Assembly: GCF_016756535.1 (NCBI RefSeq)
Contig: NZ_AP023247.1
Coordinates: forward strand, 1,054,001-1,118,000
Direction of reading: 5' to 3'
From: Mesorhizobium sp. 131-2-1
GTDB taxonomy: Bacteria; Pseudomonadota; Alphaproteobacteria; Rhizobiales; Rhizobiaceae
DNA: 64,000 nucleotides
Made by a program: the position numbers and the translations under genes. Under the pieces are notes generated by a model. The model saw only the letters and a list, made by a program, of their open reading frames with translations. It ran no database searches and was not told the DNA's origin. Position 1 is the first letter of the stretch; every line of letters begins with the position of its first letter. Below, piece by piece: positions 20,245-27,998 of the stretch.

Positions 20245-21186
20245 ATGCCGATCAAGTTCACGCATGTTCCGGGCAAGTCTGCCAATGGCGGCTTCTTCTA
20301 CGATTTCGCCGAAACGGCGACGAAACTGTCGCTGATCGAGGACGTCGGCTTCCAGAAGATCGTCGTCGACGATCCGGCCGGCCTGCTCACCAACATGGAT
20401 ATCGCCGCTCAGGGGCTCGAGCGCACCGCGTCGCTGGAGGTGGTGCTGACCCACTGGGCCGGCGTGGTCGAGCCAACTGTGGCGGCCAGGCAGCTTGCGG
20501 CGCTGAGCGCCAAGAGCGGCGGCCGGCTGTCACTCAGGATGCTGAGCGAGCCGCTCAGCGACGAGGATGCCGAGGCGCGCCCGGTCGGGCACACCGCGGT
20601 GTGGCAGCGCATCGACGAATATCTGGTGTTGTTGAAGCGGCTGTGGTCGAACGACAGGCCGTTCGACCATGAAGGCGCTTTCTACAGCGTCAAAGGCGGC
20701 TATGTGCCCCGCAAGGGCCCACACGGCGCCGACGTGACGATCCGGCTTGGCGGCCAGTCCGGAACGGCGCTCAGGGTCGCCGGCCGGCACGCGGATGTCT
20801 TCGAACTGTCCGCCGGTTCGCCTGACGAGGTCGGCCAGTTGATCGAGCGCGTGCGCGCCGCCGCCGCCGAACATGGAAGGGCCGGCAAGCTGCGCTTCGC
20901 GCTGCCCGTGCGCATCCGTTCGCAAAAGGATGCCGTCGTCGCCGATCACAAGGCGGTCGAGGTTTCCCGGTCGCCGGCCGAGATCGCGCTGGCGCTGCTG
21001 CCTTATGCGGCGCTCGGCATCCGCGAATTCATGATCGCCGGCATCGACAGGCCGCGCGAGATCGCGACGGTGGGGCGCGAGGCTGTCACGCTCATCAGCA
21101 ATTCGCTGGCGCGCCGCGAGGCCGAAGCGCCGCAGCCCGGCGCTTTCGCCAGGCGTTTGCCGCCGGAATCCCGCGCGCCGGTCTGA
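20245..21186 (+). CDS. LLM-class flavin-dependent oxidoreductase (SsuD-like)
   Basis: The 313-residue protein resembles the bacterial luciferase-like monooxygenase family, in particular alkanesulfonate monooxygenase SsuD, which uses reduced FMN and oxygen. Supporting segments are WQRIDEYLVLLKRLWSNDRP with FDHEGAFYSVKGGYVP, IRLGGQSGTALRVAGRHADV and the C-terminal GIREFMIAGIDRP. ATG 20245 has GGAGGAGAT upstream; ATG 20230 is a possible alternative. No partner flavin reductase is adjacent, so reduced flavin must come from elsewhere. It is convergent with the next gene, with 16 bases between stops. Confidence 0.82.
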   Translation: MPIKFTHVPGKSANGGFFYDFAETATKLSLIEDVGFQKIVVDDPAGLLTNMDIAAQGLERTASLEVVLTHWAGVVEPTVAARQLAALSAKSGGRLSLRMLSEPLSDEDAEARPVGHTAVWQRIDEYLVLLKRLWSNDRPFDHEGAFYSVKGGYVPRKGPHGADVTIRLGGQSGTALRVAGRHADVFELSAGSPDEVGQLIERVRAAAAEHGRAGKLRFALPVRIRSQKDAVVADHKAVEVSRSPAEIALALLPYAALGIREFMIAGIDRPREIATVGREAVTLISNSLARREAEAPQPGAFARRLPPESRAPV

Positions 21187-21202
21187 CCGGACCGCCAGAC
21201 CT

Positions 21203-21877
21203 TCAGCGCGGTTTGCCGGCAAGCCGCGCAAGCGCCTCGATGACGGCGTCTGAATCAGCGAGAGCGCCGAAGACGCCGTCCTCCACCGTCACCATGTGCA
21301 GTGCAGCCTGATGCGCCCGTCTGTCGCCGCTGGCGCAGGCATCGGAGATTGTCAGGCACTGGAAGTTGCGGTCGCAGGCCTCACGCAGCGTGGTGTGCAC
21401 GCAGACGTCGGTGGTGCAGCCGGTGAACAGAAGATGCGAGATGCCGCGTGCGCGCAGGACCAGTTCGAGGTCGGTATAGGTGAAGGCGCCGTTGCAGGTC
21501 TTGTCGACGACGATGTCCCGCGGCTCGACCTCGATGTCGGCGACGATCTGGAAGCCCGGGCTGGAGCGCAGCAGTATGTCGGTGCCGTCGAGGCCCGCCC
21601 GCTTGCGGCGCCATTTCTCGTAGGGCGTCATGTCGGCCATGTCGGCGCGGTAGCCTTGCCTGGTGTGCACGATGGTCAGGCCGGCGGCGCGGGCTGCCGC
21701 GATCAGGCGGTTGACCGCCGGCAGGATCGCCCTGAGCGGCGAAGGGTCATATCCCTTTCTGGCGAAATAGCCCGTCGGCGACAGGAAATCCTCCTGCAGG
21801 TCGATAACCAGCAACGCGGTGTGTTCCGGCACCAGCCGGCCGTCATAGGGAAAATCGAACGGGATCGCCTTGATCAT
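21203..21877 (-). CDS. Isochorismatase-family cysteine hydrolase, biuret amidohydrolase-like
   Basis: The 224-residue hydrolase has the catalytic triad of the family: Asp26 (LLVIDLQEDF), Lys126 (VVDKTCNGAF) and Cys159 (TTDVCVHTT). From memory its framework (FPYDGRLVPEHTALLVID, HTRQGYRADMADM and GYDPSPLRA) is close to rhizobial biuret hydrolase, which cleaves biuret to allophanate. Other amide substrates are possible. ATG 21877 is chosen as first codon; ATG 21904 would add nine residues. No allophanate hydrolase is adjacent. Confidence 0.8.
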   Translation of the reverse strand: MIKAIPFDFPYDGRLVPEHTALLVIDLQEDFLSPTGYFARKGYDPSPLRAILPAVNRLIAAARAAGLTIVHTRQGYRADMADMTPYEKWRRKRAGLDGTDILLRSSPGFQIVADIEVEPRDIVVDKTCNGAFTYTDLELVLRARGISHLLFTGCTTDVCVHTTLREACDRNFQCLTISDACASGDRRAHQAALHMVTVEDGVFGALADSDAVIEALARLAGKPR

Positions 21878-22040
21878 CGGCCGCCTGCCTCGCGCTGCCG
21901 CCATCGTGATCCGAGATGGTGGCGCAGTCCAGAGGTCGGCAGGCAACCGTTTGTAGGATCATCGCACCCGGGACGAGGGCAAGGCGCCACGTTGCCGACG
22001 AAGCCTGGTCCTGTCGCTTCGCTGACGTCACATATTTAGT

Positions 22041-22093
22041 TGAGTCAAAAAGTCATCTTTATAGTTGACTAGCAAACTCATGTTTCATAGTCA
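22041..22093 (+). promoter_or_regulatory. Two RirA-type iron-responsive boxes and promoter upstream of exbB
   Basis: Two TGA-N9-TCA sequences occur 25 bp apart: 22041-22055 and 22066-22080. This is the published form of the iron-responsive operator bound by RirA in rhizobia. A candidate promoter, TTGACT (22065-22070), 17-base spacer, TAGTCA (22088-22093), places the -35 element inside the second box, which would fit iron-dependent repression. Binding is inferred from motif and position only. Confidence 0.6.
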
Positions 22094-22217
22094 ACCACCG
22101 ATGGCAGTAGCAAACCGGTTGCCGGCGATCGCGCAAGTCCGAGTTGCAGAAAGGCCAGAGCGTGGCTGGAGTTCAGACTGCCTTCGGTTACGTGCAATGA
22201 TGAAGCGAGGACGAAGC

Positions 22218-23207
22218 GTGTCCAGACATGGTCTTTTGGCGGCGCTGGCCGCATCGTTCATCCTGTCGGCCGGCGCGGGCACGGCGCAGCAACAGCCGGC
22301 AACGCCAGCTCCTGCCTTGCAGTCGGTCCAAGCCCCCGCCACGCAGGCGCCGGCGGCACCCGCCACGCAGGCGCCGGCGGCACCCGCCACGGCGGCGCCT
22401 GTCACAACCACTCCTGCCATTGCCGTTCCCGCTGCACCGCAGCCGGCCAATCAGCCCGCTCCGCCCGCCGGCGGTGAGCCGTCGGCAGCGATTGCGCTGA
22501 CGCTGCCGCACGATTTGTCGCCCTGGGGCATGTTCATGGCCGCCGACATCATCGTCAAGGCGGTGATGGTCGGCCTCGCCTTCGCATCGCTGGTCACCTG
22601 GACAATTTGGCTGGCCAAATCGCTGGAGATCCTCGCCGGCAAGTTGAGAGCCCGCCGCGCCGCGCAGGCGATCGGCAATGCCGCGACGCTGATGCAGGCC
22701 GGGCGCGCGCTCGGCCACAACAATGGCCCCGGCGCGCTGCTGGTGCGGGCGGCCGAGGAAGAGGCGGCGCTTTCGGCCGGCGCGCTCGGCCACGTCTCAG
22801 GCGATGGCCTGAAGGAGCGCGTCACCTCGCGGCTGTCGCGCATCGAGGCGGCGGCGGCGCGGCGCATGTCGCGCGGCACCGGCCTGCTCGCGACGATTGG
22901 CTCGACCGCGCCCTTCGTCGGCCTGTTCGGCACGGTGTGGGGCATCATGAACGCCTTCATCGGCATCTCGCAGGCGCAGACCACCAATCTGGCGGTGGTG
23001 GCGCCCGGCATCGCCGAGGCACTGCTCGCCACCGCCATGGGCCTGGTCGCGGCGATCCCGGCGGTGGTCATCTACAATGTCTTTGCCCGCTCCATAGCCG
23101 GCTACCGGCAGATCCTCGCCGATGCCGCCGCCTGCGTGGAGCGGCTGGTCAGCCGCGATCTCGATTTCCGCACCGTGCCGCCGGCAGGCACGATCGCGGC
23201 GGAGTGA
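22218..23207 (+). CDS. exbB: TonB-system energiser protein ExbB
   Basis: ExbB is the inner-membrane proton-channel partner of ExbD and TonB and powers outer-membrane uptake of siderophores or haem. The protein begins with a signal-like helix, then an Ala/Pro-rich stretch that includes a perfect 24-bp tandem repeat (22341-22388, PATQAPAA twice). The MotA/TolQ/ExbB domain follows with a first membrane helix near [16 protein letters not shown] and the conserved [20 protein letters not shown] and [13 protein letters not shown] helices. GTG 22218 is chosen because GAGGA lies seven bases upstream; ATG 22197 or 22200 would add six or seven residues without a clear ribosome site. The gene heads an exbB-exbD-tonB operon. 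Confidence 0.92.
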   Translation: MSRHGLLAALAASFILSAGAGTAQQQPATPAPALQSVQAPATQAPAAPATQAPAAPATAAPVTTTPAIAVPAAPQPANQPAPPAGGEPSAAIALTLPHDLSPWGMFMAADIIVKAVMVGLAFASLVTWTIWLAKSLEILAGKLRARRAAQAIGNAATLMQAGRALGHNNGPGALLVRAAEEEAALSAGALGHVSGDGLKERVTSRLSRIEAAAARRMSRGTGLLATIGSTAPFVGLFGTVWGIMNAFIGISQAQTTNLAVVAPGIAEALLATAMGLVAAIPAVVIYNVFARSIAGYRQILADAAACVERLVSRDLDFRTVPPAGTIAAE

Positions 23208-23213
23208 GCGGTC

Positions 23214-23702
23214 ATGGCGGCGCGGATTCGCGAAACGGCCGGCGACGATCTCGAGGAAAGCCACGAGATCAACGTCACCCCGTTCATCGATGTCATCCTG
23301 GTGCTCCTGATCATCTTCATGGTCGCCGCACCGCTAGCGACCGTCGATGTCAATGTCGACCTGCCGGGCTCGACGGCAACGCCGGCGCCACGCCCCGAGA
23401 CGCCGCTGTTCCTGACGCTGAAGAGCGATCTTACGCTCGCCATCGGCAATGACAGCGTGCCGCGCGCCATGTTCGCCGCCACGCTCGACGGCCGCGCCAA
23501 GGGCGACAAGCAGACGCGCATCTTCCTGCGCGCCGACAAGACGGTCGGCTATGGCGAGCTGATGGAGGTGATGAACCTGCTGCGTGCCGCCGGCTATCTC
23601 AAGATCGCGCTGGTCGGCCTGGAGACACTGCCTTCGGCCGGCGCGCCAGAGCCGCTAGGAAGTCAGCCGGGCGGAAGCCAGCTGACAGGCACGGCACCAT
23701 GA
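23214..23702 (+). CDS. exbD: TonB-system transport protein ExbD
   Basis: The 162-residue ExbD/TolR-family protein has a short cytoplasmic N-terminus, one membrane helix (about residues 22-42) and a periplasmic domain. The proton-pathway aspartate is present in [17 protein letters not shown]. It starts six bases after exbB and its stop overlaps the tonB ATG (ATGA). The C-terminal Pro/Gly/Ser-rich tail is longer than in many homologues. With ExbB it converts proton-motive force into TonB movement. Confidence 0.93.
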   Translation: MAARIRETAGDDLEESHEINVTPFIDVILVLLIIFMVAAPLATVDVNVDLPGSTATPAPRPETPLFLTLKSDLTLAIGNDSVPRAMFAATLDGRAKGDKQTRIFLRADKTVGYGELMEVMNLLRAAGYLKIALVGLETLPSAGAPEPLGSQPGGSQLTGTAP

Positions 23703-24643
23703 CCGGCGCAGCGGCCGCCTTGTCCGGGATCGGTCAGCCGCGGTTCGGCGCGCGCGAGACCGGCCTGTGGGCCGGTGCTGCCGCCCTGATCCTGGTCGCG
23801 CATGTGGCGGTCGCCTACGCCGTGCAGAATTTCAGCCTGGCCGAGGCTCCGGACGGTGGGCCACCACCGGCGCTGGCGATCGAGATGTCGCCGCTGGTGA
23901 TCGCTCCCGCCGTGCAGGAAGCGGCGTTGGTTCCGGACGCGGTGACACCCGACCAGGCCGAGCCAGTCGAAGAGACGGTCGCCGAAGTGAAACCGGTGAT
24001 CGAGCCGGCGCCCGAGCCAGTCACCGACGAGCCGGTCCAGGCCGACGAGACCGCACCGTCGGCGCCCGCCGTGGCCGCGTTGAGCGAGCCGCCGCCGCTG
24101 GAGGTTCCGGACGTCGTCGAGACGGTGGCGCCCGACGTCGTCATCCCACAACCGAAGCCGGTGGAAGCGCCTGTCGAGCCCAAGGCAGAGAAGCCCGTCG
24201 AAGCCAAAGCGAAGAAACCTGTCGACAAGCCGAAGCCGCGGCCGAAGAAGGAAAAGCCGGCGCCGGCCAGGACCGCTATGGCGGCCAGCGTCGACGCCCG
24301 GCCGGCCGCGCGCGCGGTGGCGCCGAAGTCCGCCGAGGGCGCGCCGCGATCCAGCGCCAGCCCGGCGCGCTGGAATTCCAGCCTGGCGGCGTGGATCAAG
24401 CGGCACACGCGCTATCCGAGCGCGGCACGGTCGAGGCGGGCCGAAGGCAGCCCGAACGTGACCTTCACGGTCGATTCCTCGGGCCGGGTGGTTTCCGCCC
24501 GGCTGGCGCGCTCCTCCGGCCACGCCGACCTCGACCACGCCGCGCTCGGCGCCCTGCAGGGCGCCTCGGTGCCGGTGCCGCCACCCGAGCTCGGCGCCCG
24601 CGTGACCCGCACCGCGCCTTTTGTCTTCAGCCTGCGGGACTAG
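23699..24643 (+). CDS. tonB: TonB energy-transducing protein
   Basis: The 314-residue protein has an N-terminal membrane anchor (about residues 23-42), a long Pro/Glu/Lys-rich periplasmic spacer (residues 50-200, with PKPRPKKEKPAPA) and a C-terminal TonB domain containing YPSAARSRRAEGSPNVTFTV. The tail ends PFVFSLRD. It couples the ExbB-ExbD motor to outer-membrane receptors, none of which is encoded in the window. ATG 23699 overlaps exbD by four bases. The RirA-type boxes upstream of exbB suggest iron control of all three genes. Confidence 0.92.
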   Translation: MTGAAAALSGIGQPRFGARETGLWAGAAALILVAHVAVAYAVQNFSLAEAPDGGPPPALAIEMSPLVIAPAVQEAALVPDAVTPDQAEPVEETVAEVKPVIEPAPEPVTDEPVQADETAPSAPAVAALSEPPPLEVPDVVETVAPDVVIPQPKPVEAPVEPKAEKPVEAKAKKPVDKPKPRPKKEKPAPARTAMAASVDARPAARAVAPKSAEGAPRSSASPARWNSSLAAWIKRHTRYPSAARSRRAEGSPNVTFTVDSSGRVVSARLARSSGHADLDHAALGALQGASVPVPPPELGARVTRTAPFVFSLRD

Positions 24644-24656
24644 GCGTCAAACAATG

Positions 24657-24830
24657 TCATCGTGGCGGCGTGTCGTGTCGCCCATGGCTCTCATGCTTGC
24701 CTGGACCTTCCTTGCCGGCCTCGGGGTGGGCGCGGGGCGGAAGGGTGTCCATCAGGTTTCTGACCTTGGCGTTGTTGTGCGCATCGATGATCGCGCGGCC
24801 AAAATGGACCAGGATTGCGAGCACTGACAT
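24657..24830 (-). CDS. Small hypothetical protein, 57 aa
   Basis: A 57-residue reading frame begins MSVLAILVHFGRAIIDAHNN and ends with a His/Arg/Pro-rich tail. GGAGGAAAG lies eight bases upstream of the ATG at 24830. The N-terminal half could be an amphipathic helix and resembles, in style only, short rhizobial proteins of the DUF1127 type. It is convergent with tonB. No function is recognised, and the low-complexity tail could be non-native. The bases from 24831 to 24983 hold no recognisable feature. Confidence 0.45.
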   Translation of the reverse strand: MSVLAILVHFGRAIIDAHNNAKVRNLMDTLPPRAHPEAGKEGPGKHESHGRHDTPPR

Positions 24831-24983
24831 TTGCGCTTTCCTCCGTTGGGACGGCTGCTGCGCGCCGTCGGAATGGCGATAGATGCGCCGGGTCTGTTTC
24901 GCGGGGATGGCACGGAAAACGGCGGGCTGTTACCGAAATCATCGACCTGGAAACATTTGCCTACGAATGATTTAGTTCGTTTC

Positions 24984-25092
24984 GCCTAGAGCGATTCAGC
25001 TGTTCGACAGAATCGCCGACCAGCTCCAGTTTTTTGCTTTTACGCAATTCCGGACGGAAAAACCGCTACGCCCATTTCCTGGAATTGCTCCA
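24984..25092. repeat. Rhizobial-type intergenic repeat (GAATTGC / CAATTCC arms)
   Basis: The stretch from CTAGAGCGATTCAGCTG to GGAATTGCTCCAG contains CGCAATTCCGGACGG and its near complement CCTGGAATTGC, with a T-rich centre. From memory similar sequences recur between genes in rhizobia. A partial copy in the same orientation, CAATTCCGGACGGAAA, lies at 25837-25860 on the far side of the universal stress protein gene. Confidence 0.55.
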
Positions 25093-25118
25093 GCCGAAAC
25101 GGCAACGCGCGACCAGCT

Positions 25119-25568
25119 CTACGAACGGTGAACAAGCACAGGGATATTGCTGTGCGTCAGCACCTTGAGCGTTACGCTTCCGAGGAGCACTGCCGATATC
25201 CCGCTTCGCCGATGCGATGCCATGACGATGAGATCGCAGCCCCTTGCCTCAGCCGTTTCGATGATAGCTGCGAAGCGATGCTCATGCTCGATGTGGACGG
25301 TCTCGAAGGACACCTGACTGGCTGCCGCGACGGCTGCGGCGGAAGCGAGATACTCCTCCGGCTTTCCATGCAAAAGCTCATGAACGAATTCGGCCGCCCC
25401 AGGGATCTCGACGACCGGCGTGGGGTCGGATGCGATCGAATGCAACGGGGCTTCCACCGTAAGAATAGTTACTTTTGCATTCAGGGCGGCGGCGAGGCTA
25501 ACGCCGTGCGCAACGGTATTCTTGGATTTTTCCGAGCCATCGATGGGTATCAGGATATGATGATACAT
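25119..25568 (-). CDS. Universal stress protein family (UspA)
   Basis: The 149-residue single-domain Usp protein begins MYHHILIPIDGSEKSKNTVAHG. It ends with the nucleotide-binding-like segment ASHRRSGISAVLLGSVTLKVLTHSNIPVLV. The first glycine of the usual G-2x-G-9x-GS motif is replaced (HRRSG), so ATP binding is uncertain. Such proteins help survival under starvation, oxidative or low-oxygen stress. The gene is flanked by two same-orientation fragments of an intergenic repeat. Confidence 0.9.
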   Translation of the reverse strand: MYHHILIPIDGSEKSKNTVAHGVSLAAALNAKVTILTVEAPLHSIASDPTPVVEIPGAAEFVHELLHGKPEEYLASAAAVAAASQVSFETVHIEHEHRFAAIIETAEARGCDLIVMASHRRSGISAVLLGSVTLKVLTHSNIPVLVHRS

Positions 25569-25895
25569 GTTGCGCCACGCGGATCGAATTCAGTGTCCCC
25601 AAATTTGGGCGACAGCCAATTATGCCACATTATTCGCGAGGATCGCAGCTTGCGGTCGCGCAGGCTGCCAGCCCGCCCGCCCAAAGTGGCATAGTAGCTT
25701 AGCTCTGTAGCCAAGCCGCTGTGACAGCTCCATTGCTTCGCGGAACCCTCTGGTCCCAAGGGAGACCTTGATTGTCATGCATGTGCCAAGTGGGTGCACG
25801 CGCAGAATTGCCGACTCGCATCTAGCTATTTTCACTCAATTCCGGACGGAAAGCCGCAACGATGCGGAATGGGAATGTCCCGGTATCCGCGTTGC
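25569..25895. other. Gene-poor stretch upstream of the stress protein
   Basis: No convincing gene is seen here. A 52-codon leftward frame (25620-25778) has no ribosome site. A partial repeat fragment (CAATTCCGGACGGAAA at 25837-25852) is the only recognisable element. The stretch may carry the promoter of the stress protein gene, but no confident -35/-10 pair was found. Confidence 0.4.
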
Positions 25896-26090
25896 CTATG
25901 CCCTTGCATCAGGGAGGGCAGGCTGATGCGTGGCCTCGACCAAAACCGCCGCAGCTTGCTCAACCTGACCGGCCGCATGGTCGACCTGTTCAAGCTTCTT
26001 CGCCAGCCGGTCGTGCAACATCGAGAGCCGGGCCGCATGGTAGACCGCACTTCGCTTTCGGCCGTTCGAGTCCAGCGGTCCAAACAACAT
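25896..26090 (-). CDS. Small hypothetical protein, 64 aa (small-protein cluster, third gene)
   Basis: Starts MLFGPLDSNGRKRSAVYHAA and has a predicted helical middle (LHDRLAKKLEQVDHAAGQVE). CTGAGGAG lies just upstream of ATG 26090. Its first 30 residues share the pattern FxPLD, then AxLxML, with the upstream 69-residue neighbour, suggesting distant paralogy. No known family is recognised. Confidence 0.45.
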   Translation of the reverse strand: MLFGPLDSNGRKRSAVYHAARLSMLHDRLAKKLEQVDHAAGQVEQAAAVLVEATHQPALPDARA

Positions 26091-26172
26091 GGCGACGGGC
26101 TCCTCAGTGTGTGCTTGTCGGCGGCACCACAAGTTCAACCATATTGCCGAGTCCTCACGGTTTGCGATCCCG

Positions 26173-26382
26173 TCAAAAGTTGAACATGGGGTCATCCCTT
26201 TGGTTCCGCCGTGCGGAGCAACCCGCCGCGAGCGGACTGGTCACGTCGCACTTAGCGCCATGGCCTTCGGCGTCGTGCTGGCGGTGCCTCACTATCCGGG
26301 CGCGCAGCATTGCGAGCAGCGCGACCCGATGACGATCGGCGCGCGTTCCGCTGCGCCAATCGAGCGGTTCGAATATCATCAT
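26173..26382 (-). CDS. Small hypothetical protein, 69 aa (small-protein cluster, second gene)
   Basis: Starts MMIFEPLDWRSGTRADRHRV. CTGAGGAG precedes the ATG at 26382, the same context as for the third gene. It begins 12 bases after the stop of the first gene, as in an operon. The Arg/His-rich C-terminal half has no recognisable domain and could be partly spurious. Confidence 0.4.
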   Translation of the reverse strand: MMIFEPLDWRSGTRADRHRVALLAMLRARIVRHRQHDAEGHGAKCDVTSPLAAGCSARRNQRDDPMFNF

Positions 26383-26394
26383 GGGTCCGGCTCC

Positions 26395-26604
26395 TCAGTA
26401 GTGGGCAGCCGGATTGAGCGTCGTCAGCCGTCGCTCAGCTTCCGCGACTCGCCGCTTCTCAGACCTGATGCGAGCGCAAAGCGCCAGGTTGATGCAAACG
26501 CCGCGATCCTCGTCCAGCAAGTCGTTTGCTCGGCTAAGCGAACGTTCAGCCCGCTTTATGCGGAGCCGCGCCTTGGCGAGTTCAAAGTCCAATATCTCGA
26601 CCAT
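26395..26604 (-). CDS. Small hypothetical helical protein, 69 aa (small-protein cluster, first gene)
   Basis: Starts MVEILDFELAKARLRIKRAE and is rich in Arg, Leu, Ala and Glu throughout, consistent with one long helix or coiled coil broken near DLLDEDRGVCINL. A weak GGGAAA site precedes ATG 26604. It is the most protein-like of the three small leftward frames. No family is recognised. The 272 bases between this gene and 26877 hold nothing else identifiable. Confidence 0.5.
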   Translation of the reverse strand: MVEILDFELAKARLRIKRAERSLSRANDLLDEDRGVCINLALCARIRSEKRRVAEAERRLTTLNPAAHY

Positions 26605-26876
26605 TTTCCCAAAACCTTCAGGTCAATAGTCCCTTCGAAATCTAAACCGCCCCTGGCCGCAATGGTTCCAACGTATGCGGAGGAGAAAAGGGCGCCGATC
26701 GAGGAAATCAGGCACCCGTATGGCCGAGCTTCGAGTCGAAAACAAACCCGAGGGTCCGAACTGACCAATTGCCCTTCGGACACTTGATTGGCCCGCTGCT
26801 TCGGTGGCGGGCCTTGTAGTTGGCGCCATCCGAACAAAGAGCGCGGCTATCCGGTTTGAGGTCAGGGAGAACGCTG

Positions 26877-27041
26877 ATGCAAAATCAAACCAAAGAGCGG
26901 CCCGCGCCCAAGCCGGACCCGAAGAAGACGCCTGTCCGTCCCGACAGGGAATCATCGCCAAAACCTAAGCATGTCGATCCGCCGCCGCGAGACGTGCGAG
27001 AGGCGCCGGTTCCAAATCCAAACGGCGACAAGAAGTCTTAA
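26877..27041 (+). CDS. Small Pro/Lys-rich disordered protein, 54 aa
   Basis: The protein MQNQTKERPAPKPDPKKT continues as a charged, proline-rich chain ending NPNGDKKS, with no hydrophobic segment. GGGAGA lies seven bases before ATG 26877. It is predicted to be fully disordered and strongly basic. No function is recognised. It may be a DNA- or RNA-associated or stress-related peptide, but that is a guess. Confidence 0.5.
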   Translation: MQNQTKERPAPKPDPKKTPVRPDRESSPKPKHVDPPPRDVREAPVPNPNGDKKS

Positions 27042-27159
27042 CGGCCGGCACGCGGCGAAAGCGGCTGCTGCCTCACGGTGCTCGCGTCTCCCCCTACTAA
27101 CTCGGTCGCTCGTTCCGCACGTAGCGATATTGAGATTTCATATGCTTAGATAATCCCGC

Positions 27160-27235
27160 TGGTGGAGCTGAGGGGGATCGAACCCCTGACCTCATCATTG
27201 CGAACGATGCGCTCTCCCAGCTGAGCTACAGCCCC
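27160..27235 (-). tRNA. tRNA-Ala (anticodon CGC)
   Basis: Read on the minus strand, the sequence starts GGGGCTGTAGCTCAGCTGGG, has anticodon loop TTCGCAA (anticodon CGC, codon GCG), T-arm GGTTCGATCCC and ends CTCCACCA with the CCA encoded. The seven-pair acceptor stem (GGGGCTG with CAGCTCC, one G-U) and the anticodon stem both fold. The 76-base length is normal. Confidence 0.97.
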
Positions 27236-27383
27236 GTCCAGCGGATGGCGCATTTATCGGGCGAGGCCGTTTCGTGTCAAGGCGAAACGACTGCGGATCG
27301 GCCGCCTTTGCGGCTTGCGCGCACGGCGGCACTTGCCGCCTTGGCCGGCAATGGCTACATGTCGGCAACAATTGGAGACCGGC

Positions 27384-27674
27384 ATGATCGCCCTTATTCA
27401 AACCATCGTCATGGCGCTTGACCTCTATTGGTGGATCATCATCGCCTCGGCAATCTTTTCCTGGCTCTACGCCTTCAACGTCGTCAACTCGCGCAACCAG
27501 TTCGTCGGCACCATCGGCAACATGCTCTACCGGCTGACTGAACCGGCGCTCCGGCCGATCCGCCGCTTCATGCCCGACCTCGGCGGTATCGACATTTCGC
27601 CGATCATCCTGTTGCTGATCATTTTCTTCCTCCGCCAGTTCCTGCTCACCACGGTGCTGTCGCTGGTCGTCTGA
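27384..27674 (+). CDS. YggT family membrane protein
   Basis: This 96-residue protein has two membrane segments (about residues 3-28 and 68-95) around the family core [20 protein letters not shown] with [20 protein letters not shown]. YggT proteins are linked to membrane or cell-division functions in other bacteria, but the biochemical role is unclear. ATG 27384 has GGAG nine bases upstream. The next gene, a DUF167 protein, starts eight bases after its stop, an arrangement conserved in many proteobacteria. Confidence 0.9.
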   Translation: MIALIQTIVMALDLYWWIIIASAIFSWLYAFNVVNSRNQFVGTIGNMLYRLTEPALRPIRRFMPDLGGIDISPIILLLIIFFLRQFLLTTVLSLVV

Positions 27675-27682
27675 GCGCGGAT

Positions 27683-27994
27683 ATGGGCACGCCGTTCCGC
27701 TCGCGCGACGACGGCATCGACCTGTTCGTCCGGCTGACGCCGAAAGCGGCGCTCGACAGGATCGAGGACGTCGAGACGATGGCGGACGGGAGAAGCCACC
27801 TCAAGGCCCGCGTTCGCGCCGTGCCGGAAAACGGCGCCGCCAATCTCGCGCTGGAACGGCTGGTCGCCAAGGCGCTGGGCGTGCCGGCGTCGGCCGTTTC
27901 GGTGATTGCCGGCGGCACCGCCCGGCTGAAGACACTGCGTGTTGCGGGTGAGCCAACTGCCCTGGCGAAAGCGGTCGAGGCGCTTTCAAAATAG
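27683..27994 (+). CDS. DUF167 family protein (YggU-like)
   Basis: The 103-residue protein has the DUF167 signature LFVRLTPKAALDRI, then LKARVRAVPENGAANLALER and AGGTARLKTLRVAG. Structures of the family show a small alpha/beta fold, but function is unknown. It is encoded just after yggT and converges on the RpiR gene, with four bases between the two stop codons. Confidence 0.9.
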   Translation: MGTPFRSRDDGIDLFVRLTPKAALDRIEDVETMADGRSHLKARVRAVPENGAANLALERLVAKALGVPASAVSVIAGGTARLKTLRVAGEPTALAKAVEALSK

Positions 27995-27998
27995 AGGC

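Noticed and set aside
25620..25778. Leftward 52-codon frame between the stress protein and small-protein cluster
   Set aside because: No ribosome site, no similarity pattern and overlap with repeat debris; it cannot be supported as a gene.
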